Positions 59,001 to 64,000 of a DNA stretch of 64,000 nucleotides are shown here, piece by piece. Both the position numbers and the translations under genes were made by a program. This stretch comes from Pseudoalteromonas sp. 3D05 (GTDB lineage Bacteria; Pseudomonadota; Gammaproteobacteria; Enterobacterales; Alteromonadaceae). Location of the stretch: positions 1-64,000 of the forward strand of contig NZ_PDUS01000021.1 in NCBI RefSeq assembly GCF_002723455.1, in the 5' to 3' direction. Within the stretch, counting starts at the first letter, position 1. Each line of letters opens with the position of its first letter. The notes under the pieces are model-generated. The model saw nothing but the letters and a program-made list of their open reading frames with translations, ran no database searches and had not been told where the DNA came from.

Positions 59001-60760
59001 ACACGGCCGGTATCTAAAATCCAGATCCACTGACCATTTTTATGCTTCATTCTCGACTCAGCAACATAGTAATCAGTATGGCCACAAAAGTGCTCCGTCA
59101 GCTTTTGCTCTGACACTATAAGGTCATCTGGGTGGGCATTGTCTTGCCAAGTATTAATATCGGTTGGCTCGAGCTCCGCTAACGTGTAACCAATTATTTC
59201 AGCCCATCGATTGTTAAAGTAAACCTTATCGGTGTCTATATACCAATCCCACACTCCTACAGCGGTGCTGTCGAGTACAAGTTGCAATTGGGTTTTGTGT
59301 TGCTCAAGTTCAATTTCTTGATGCTTTAATGCGGTAATATCGGTGCGTACGGCAATATAACTTTGCGCGTGCCCCTGTTCATCAAAAAAAGGTAAAATGG
59401 TGGTATCGACCCAATAATAAGCGCCATTTTTAGCTTTATTACATATTTGCCCATGCCACACTTTGCCTTGTTTTAAAGTTTTATACATTTCTTTAAAAAA
59501 GCTTTTATTGTGTCTGCCTGAATTCAGCATACGGTGATTTTGCCCCAGCAACTCAGCTTCACTGTATCCACTAATTTCACACAATTTATTATTAACAAAT
59601 GTAATACTGCCTTTGATGTCAGTAATAGCCACAATGGCGTGCTCATCTAAAGCATTTTTTTGTTCAGTTAATTGTTTTAAAGCATGTTTTAGGGCATCAC
59701 TTTGTTGTTGTAGACGCGCTTGTTGTTGCTCTTTACTGTTAACTAGCAACTCAAGATCGATAGATAACTGATGTAGTTCAGCACTATCAGTTAAAATTGG
59801 TACATGCTCTTGAGTTCCATTCGTTATGTTTTCTGTGGCTTTAGCTAGTTGCACTAATGGCCGTGATAATCGCCGTGCAAACCACAGCGACAATATTAAA
59901 ATACTCACCAGTGCTATGCTGCTTGTTATTACTGCCATTCGTTTATACTGCCTTGCACTTAACAACATGACATCACTTGGCTTTTCAACAAGTAGTTGCC
60001 AGCCTTTCGCATCAGCAAAATTAAGATCAGTTAAAATGGCATAATATAATTCATTGTTATTTTTAGAATAAGTAAATACTCCCTGATGTATTTCAGGGCT
60101 TTCATTGTCTGCAATGAAGCTCAAAGATTGATTTTTTCCTTGAATAACTCGGTCTTTAACAAGGTAAAAGTTTAAGCTGGGGTTTGCTTCATGAATACTT
60201 TCTAGACTCGTCAACAGCCCCTGAAAATTAACTGTAACCAACACAATGGAGGTCAATCTTTGTTGTTCATCGTGAATTGCTACACCAATAAAGTGCTGTG
60301 CTACTGGCTCTGAGCTGGAAATAAATACGTTTCTTTCGCCTTGTTCTAACTTAGCCAGCATGGCGATAAGTTGATCTTGATTTAACTGAGTAAATTGCCC
60401 TCTAGTTCGTGGACTAGGCGTATTTTGAGGATCAAACAATATATGAATATTATCAACGAACTTGTATCGTGCGATAAATTTATCAATAAACAATTGTTTT
60501 TGAAGCTGATTGTGCTGGAGTTGATCGCTTAATAAATAAATATCTTTAACATGATCAGTAAACCATATATCAGCAAATTGCTTACCGATATGGCTTAACT
60601 CTTTAAGCTCTACTTCAGCATTTTGTTCTAAAGACAAGGTAACATGGTTAAAACTAAACCAAGAAAGCAAACATAAAGGCACTAATGAAATAATAATAAA
60701 TGTAACTATCAACTTACTGCGGATAGATTGGCCTTTATAATTACTCTGATTTTTTTGCAT
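56024..60760 (-). CDS. large hybrid histidine kinase with four PAS domains, GAF and two receivers
   Basis: Membrane-bound hybrid kinase of 1578 residues from the ATG at 60760. Order: membrane helix, a periplasmic dCache-like sensor, a second membrane helix near residue 300, HAMP, coiled coil, four PAS domains (e.g. AIVAITDIKGSITFVNNKLCEISGYS; GVWDWYIDTDKVYF), a GAF domain, HisKA with SHEIRTPMNG, HATPase (DASTTREYGGSGLGLAICK), then two receiver domains with phospho-acceptor Asp in DMQMPDIDG and DCQMPIMDG. A final histidine phosphotransfer domain is not seen, so a separate HPt protein must relay the phosphate. The frame extends 23 codons upstream to a TTG without support. The neighbouring GNAT gene may be in the same unit. 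Confidence 0.9.
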   Translation of the reverse strand: MQKNQSNYKGQSIRSKLIVTFIIISLVPLCLLSWFSFNHVTLSLEQNAEVELKELSHIGKQFADIWFTDHVKDIYLLSDQLQHNQLQKQLFIDKFIARYKFVDNIHILFDPQNTPSPRTRGQFTQLNQDQLIAMLAKLEQGERNVFISSSEPVAQHFIGVAIHDEQQRLTSIVLVTVNFQGLLTSLESIHEANPSLNFYLVKDRVIQGKNQSLSFIADNESPEIHQGVFTYSKNNNELYYAILTDLNFADAKGWQLLVEKPSDVMLLSARQYKRMAVITSSIALVSILILSLWFARRLSRPLVQLAKATENITNGTQEHVPILTDSAELHQLSIDLELLVNSKEQQQARLQQQSDALKHALKQLTEQKNALDEHAIVAITDIKGSITFVNNKLCEISGYSEAELLGQNHRMLNSGRHNKSFFKEMYKTLKQGKVWHGQICNKAKNGAYYWVDTTILPFFDEQGHAQSYIAVRTDITALKHQEIELEQHKTQLQLVLDSTAVGVWDWYIDTDKVYFNNRWAEIIGYTLAELEPTDINTWQDNAHPDDLIVSEQKLTEHFCGHTDYYVAESRMKHKNGQWIWILDTGRVVEWNTDGTPKRMIGTHLDITERKEIETQLQQGRDRFASLVENIPGIVYRCKYDEQWTMLYMSDQTKTITGYEPHDLVHNYHLEFAQLIHPDDTTKVEQEIAKQVALQQPWSIEYRLIASDSSTHWVHEKGQAVFDDASNVLYLDGFILDITEQYNTQSQLYRQQSLLETMSKQGKIGAWEVDLERAKIYWSEEVKAIHEVSDDYQPKIEQALDFYKEGMHRDKISELFEKAVSDGQSWEVELIIITKTGKERWVKSIGQAEFSEGKCIRVYGSFQNVDTYKRLELESIKANQYNKNLASLTVSPQILSGNFSKVKDLVAQSMCEVLNVQRASVWLFDSNNQEMHCMSLYSAEEGVQQQSFVLKVDEYPSYYKTIFAQGLLAINNVNTHPATVEFIKDYTSPLNIKSMLDAVISTGDGILGVLFAESVGEYRAWSQNEETYLRSLATLVGSVLMSQNQKETAEELKVALAKANDAALAKSQFLATMSHEIRTPMNGVLGMLELIELEPLNKPVQTKVSIAKNSAHSLLSVINDILDFSKVEAGKIELESINFNACDLLGQVAESQALRAQEKNIEIILDVVGVVPADLRGDPGRIRQVLTNLISNAVKFTQQGEVVITANLARLDEQYQLTISVKDSGIGIDSAKQKDLFSPFSQVDASTTREYGGSGLGLAICKQLCELMGGSVSVTSKVGKGSEFTASVMLLPGIETQQSIPRIDMEQLSILVVDDNETNRIVISQQLEHWGAKVELACDANQAIRLCKSRVSDNLPLYDIAVLDMQMPDIDGIELCRILKADEAFKAMPLVMMTSIAGMEGAQRYNDAGFQAYFPKPITTADLISTMAVIANNSDETDLPLVTSSYISSLRSIKKNNHILLVEDNPINQQVAKLMLSKLNYQVTLAVNGQQALSLLAKVPGDHFALVLMDCQMPIMDGFDATRAIRAGEAGYKHQDITIIALTANAMDTDRDYCLATGMNDYLAKPIQLDILKEKLEQF

Positions 60761-60936
60761 TGTTATTTTTAACCAAAAACTTTTCCATCTATATCTTACT
60801 AATAATGCACTAAATAACACAGGACGCAAGTTTATGCGCCTTGTGTTATGAATTACACTCTCACTTTACAACCTGTTTTATAAGTCGTTCAATACATTGT
60901 AAATTTTACTCTCAGCCTGTTAGCCCTGTGACTAAG

Positions 60937-63900
60937 CTAGCGATGCTGTGTTTTATACTGACGGCTAAATTTAGGATATAACACAGGTAAAACAAAGAGT
61001 GTCAAAAATGTTGCCGTGAATAAACCGCCTACAATTACCGTTGCCAATGGCTTTTGGATTTCGGCGCCAATGCCGGTTGATAGTAACATAGGGATCAAAC
61101 CAAGTGCTGAGGTTAATGCCGTCATCAGTACGGGTCGTAATCGCGATAATGCGCCATTAAATGCAGCGGTATCTAAACTATCACCGCTTTTCACACGGTT
61201 ATTTATACTCTCAACCATAACCACTCCGTTGAGTACCGCTACCCCAAACAAGGTAATAAAACCGACTGAACTGGGAACTGATAAATATTGGCCTGATACG
61301 TACAGTGCAAGCACACCACCGATCACAGCTAACGGCACATTTACTAGAATAAGCATAGCTTGGCCTATTGAGCCAAATGCAAAATAAAGCAACAGTGCGA
61401 TTAACGCTAAAGAGATAGGTACCACGATTGATAAACGCTGTTGAGCTCGTTGTTGGTTTTCAAATTGGCCGCCAATACTTATGCCATAACCTGCTGGTAA
61501 ATCGACTTGCTCAGTAATCGCAGCTCGTATATCGGCAACCACAGAGCCCATATCGCGCCCTTTTACATTGGCTTGGATCACCACTCGGCGTTGTACATCG
61601 TCACGGCGTACTTGTGGTGGGCCAGATTCAATATTAACCGTTGCCACATCGCCAACTCTGACCAATGCACCAGTCGGTGATGATAAGCGTAAATCTGCAA
61701 TGGCTTCAGGGCTGTCACGAAACTCAGCGCCAATGCGAACATAAATATCATAACGCTCATTAGCATTAATAATTTGCCCTGCCGCTGTACCGCCAATACC
61801 ATGTTGAACTATGGTCATTAAATCACCCACCGATAACCCATAGCGAGAAAGCGCTAAGCGATTTGGTTTGATCACTAATTGTGCCTCACCGGCGATTTGC
61901 TCCATTGCCACATCTTTTGAGCCAGCTACACCTTTTACAGCTTGTTCAATAGCTTGACCTTTACTGACCAACACAGCTAAATCAGCACCAAACAGCTTAA
62001 TCGCCAACTGCGCTTTTACCCCAGACAATAACTCATCCACCCGCGTGGCTATCGGCTGTGAAAAGTTAAATAATAAACCTGGAAATTGCTCTAGTTTTGT
62101 TTCCATTAACACTTGCAGTTGGAAGCGATTGTCAGCAGATTGCCACTCACTTACGGGTTTTAAGCCTAAGTATATTTCAATATTATTGACTGGCTCTGGA
62201 TCGCCACCTACTTCAGGGCGACCAACACGACTCAACGCATAGTCGACTTCTGGAAACTCAAGCAATATTGCTTCAAGCTTTGGTGCAACCGCCAATGCCG
62301 TATCTAAACTGGCAGACGGCGCCAAAGTTACTCGCAAATTAATGGTGCCCTCTTCAAGCTCTGGCACAAACTCGGTGCCTAACTGTGGCAATAACACGCC
62401 CGCAATTACCACCAGCACACCCGCTATACCAATCACGGTTTTACGCACATTCATTGCCCAGCCCAAACACAGCTTATAAGCTTTATCTAAAGGCGCTAGC
62501 ACCACACTGCGTCTCAACGTGACGCCATTGGCAAATAAGTACACCGCTAATGCTGGCACAATCACCAACGCAACAATAACAGCCGCAATAATTGCTAACA
62601 TTATACTGATTGCCATAGGCCGAAACAGCTTAGCTTCAACGCCTTCAAAGCTAAACAATGGCATAAATACCACTAAGATGATCAACGCTGCAAAGAATAC
62701 CGGGCGGGCAACTTCTTGAGCAGCTAGCTTTATGCGCTCAACATTACTATGCGATTGAGTGCTTGGCTGCGTTAAATGACGAAAGATATTTTCTACCATT
62801 ACCACCGAGCCATCGACTAACATACCGATCGCAACAGCAATCCCGCCCAATGACATTAAATTTGCAGAGAGCCCAAACCACGCCATCACACAAAGTGCTA
62901 AGCCAATTGAAATTGGGATCGATAATAAAACCAATAATGTAGCTCTCAGATTCATTAAAAATAATGCCAACACCACCACAATAAACACAAATGCCAACAA
63001 CAACGCATCAACAACCGTATTGACCGCTTTGGTGATCAGATCAGCTTGATCGTACAAAGGCTCAAATGTCACACCATCAGGTAATGCTTGATTAATTAAT
63101 TGAATACGCGAGGTTATGCCATCAATGGTCTGTTTTGTATTAGCGCCAATACGCTTTAACACCACACCTGTTACCACTTCACCTAGAGAAGTAATATTAC
63201 CTTGTGCATCTTTAACACTCATGGTTGCCGCACCTTGGCGGATTTCGCTGCCTAATGACACCTCAGCCACATCAGCAATAGTAACAACGGTGCCACTAAT
63301 GGTTTTCAGCGGCGTTTGCGCAATTTCTTGTAACCCTGGTTTGCCCGCATTAAACCAGCCAGTACCTCGGATCACCAATTGTTCTTGGCCGCGATTCATA
63401 TACCAGCCACCCACATTGGTGTTATTTTCTTCAAGTGCACTCACTACTTGCTGCTGATCTAATTGATAAGCAAGTAACTTATTTGGGTTGAGGTTAACTT
63501 GATATTGACGAACATCACCACCAAACGACAGTACTTCTGTTACGCCATCAACAGGTAAAATGAGTAGTTTTACAACCCAATCGTTTAAGCTACGCAGCGC
63601 CATACTATCAAGCCCAGACTCAGGAGATGCCGCCAATAAGTATTGATACACTTGGCCAAGCCCTGACGTGTTCGGTCCCATTTCTGGCAAGCCAATTCCT
63701 TCTGGGATCAACTCTTTAGCCGCTTGCAGACGTTCAAACACGAGTTGCCGCGCAAAATAAATATCCACCCCTTCTTTGAACACCACCGTTACGCCAGATA
63801 AGCCTGTTTTTGAAATCGACCTAACTTGGTCGACATCAGGTAACGCATACATAACCGCTTCAATGGGATAGGTGATAAGTTGCTCAACTTCAACGGCAGC

Positions 63901-64000
63901 TAAACCTGGCGCTTCTGTATTAATCGCAACTTGTACATTGGTTACATCAGGAAACGCATCTAAATTCAATTTAGGGATCGCAATAGCGCTTATCGCAGCA
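60937..64000 (-). CDS. CusA/CzcA-family heavy-metal efflux RND pump, 5' end outside the window
   Basis: Partial: the frame runs past base 64000, so the N-terminal methionine is not visible. More than 1000 residues are present. The sequence follows the metal-exporting RND group: LNLDAFPDVTNVQV near the start, the TM4 segment GGIAVAIGMLVDGSVVMVEN with its Asp, GRPEVGGDPEPVNNIEIY, and the end ALGLIPMLLSTGIGAEIQKPLA with VLPVLYPKF. The TM4 variant lies between the Cu/Ag and the Zn/Co/Cd subfamilies, so the metal is not settled. Neighbours on the upstream (right) side, where MFP and OMF genes would be expected, are out of view. Confidence 0.92.
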   Translation of the reverse strand, partial: AAISAIAIPKLNLDAFPDVTNVQVAINTEAPGLAAVEVEQLITYPIEAVMYALPDVDQVRSISKTGLSGVTVVFKEGVDIYFARQLVFERLQAAKELIPEGIGLPEMGPNTSGLGQVYQYLLAASPESGLDSMALRSLNDWVVKLLILPVDGVTEVLSFGGDVRQYQVNLNPNKLLAYQLDQQQVVSALEENNTNVGGWYMNRGQEQLVIRGTGWFNAGKPGLQEIAQTPLKTISGTVVTIADVAEVSLGSEIRQGAATMSVKDAQGNITSLGEVVTGVVLKRIGANTKQTIDGITSRIQLINQALPDGVTFEPLYDQADLITKAVNTVVDALLLAFVFIVVVLALFLMNLRATLLVLLSIPISIGLALCVMAWFGLSANLMSLGGIAVAIGMLVDGSVVMVENIFRHLTQPSTQSHSNVERIKLAAQEVARPVFFAALIILVVFMPLFSFEGVEAKLFRPMAISIMLAIIAAVIVALVIVPALAVYLFANGVTLRRSVVLAPLDKAYKLCLGWAMNVRKTVIGIAGVLVVIAGVLLPQLGTEFVPELEEGTINLRVTLAPSASLDTALAVAPKLEAILLEFPEVDYALSRVGRPEVGGDPEPVNNIEIYLGLKPVSEWQSADNRFQLQVLMETKLEQFPGLLFNFSQPIATRVDELLSGVKAQLAIKLFGADLAVLVSKGQAIEQAVKGVAGSKDVAMEQIAGEAQLVIKPNRLALSRYGLSVGDLMTIVQHGIGGTAAGQIINANERYDIYVRIGAEFRDSPEAIADLRLSSPTGALVRVGDVATVNIESGPPQVRRDDVQRRVVIQANVKGRDMGSVVADIRAAITEQVDLPAGYGISIGGQFENQQRAQQRLSIVVPISLALIALLLYFAFGSIGQAMLILVNVPLAVIGGVLALYVSGQYLSVPSSVGFITLFGVAVLNGVVMVESINNRVKSGDSLDTAAFNGALSRLRPVLMTALTSALGLIPMLLSTGIGAEIQKPLATVIVGGLFTATFLTLFVLPVLYPKFSRQYKTQHR

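Noticed and set aside
1..64000. tRNA or rRNA genes
   Set aside because: No cloverleaf-like or rRNA-like sequence was recognised on reading both strands; a dedicated scan was not possible.

Overview
The window reads as a chromosomal segment of a marine gammaproteobacterium of the Alteromonadales, most likely Pseudoalteromonas or a close relative. The DNA is AT-rich, and the gene set (FadE with a long C-terminal part, YbaK, DnaK/DnaJ, PqiABC, RegB/RegA-like and DctB/DctD-like two-component systems, two TonB-dependent receptors, RlmF, LtaE, Tdk, an Ada-AlkA fusion, SodA) is typical of that order. This assignment comes from protein resemblance only; no rRNA or tRNA gene was found.

Layout. 1-2.3 kb: accessory end holding a decayed Rhs locus (core fragment, in-frame stop, DUF4329-like C-terminal domain) and an exported partner gene. 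2.4-9 kb: fadE, ybaK, dnaJ and dnaK, all on the minus strand, with a sigma32-type promoter before dnaK. 9-14.5 kb: a TesB-like thioesterase, a periplasmic binding protein, a 104-bp inverted-repeat element and pqiABC. 14.5-24 kb: a truncated acetyltransferase, a four-gene RND efflux operon (MFP, RND, OMF, quinone oxidoreductase), a divergent LysR regulator and a diguanylate cyclase. 24-26.2 kb: a DUF6279 lipoprotein, a candidate Fur-controlled RyhB-like small RNA and a Sel1-repeat protein. 26.2-36 kb: an aldehyde dehydrogenase, a 345-bp MITE-like element, a porin + DASS transporter pair under a sigma54 promoter, the neighbouring DctD/DctB-like pair and a TonB receptor. 36-40.2 kb: small membrane and zinc-ribbon proteins, then a RegA/RegB-like system. 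40.5-52 kb: a KAS III, a VOC protein, an M17 peptidase, a second TonB receptor followed by a TPR-sulfotransferase, a hydrolase, rlmF, ltaE and tdk. 52-56 kb: alkylation repair (ogt, ada-alkA) and sodA with a TPR-like partner. 56-64 kb: a GNAT protein, a 1578-residue hybrid histidine kinase and a heavy-metal RND pump that runs off the right edge.

Regulatory reading. Three lipid genes (fadE, thioesterase, KAS III) carry 17-bp sites resembling the FadR operator, which suggests a shared fatty-acid regulon. The porin-DASS unit has a well-spaced sigma54 element next to a sigma54-dependent response regulator gene. The strongest unannotated signal is the candidate small RNA at about 25058-25283: a strong promoter with two Fur-box-like sequences, a core match to RyhB and an intrinsic terminator. 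Most other intergenic structure is intrinsic terminators.
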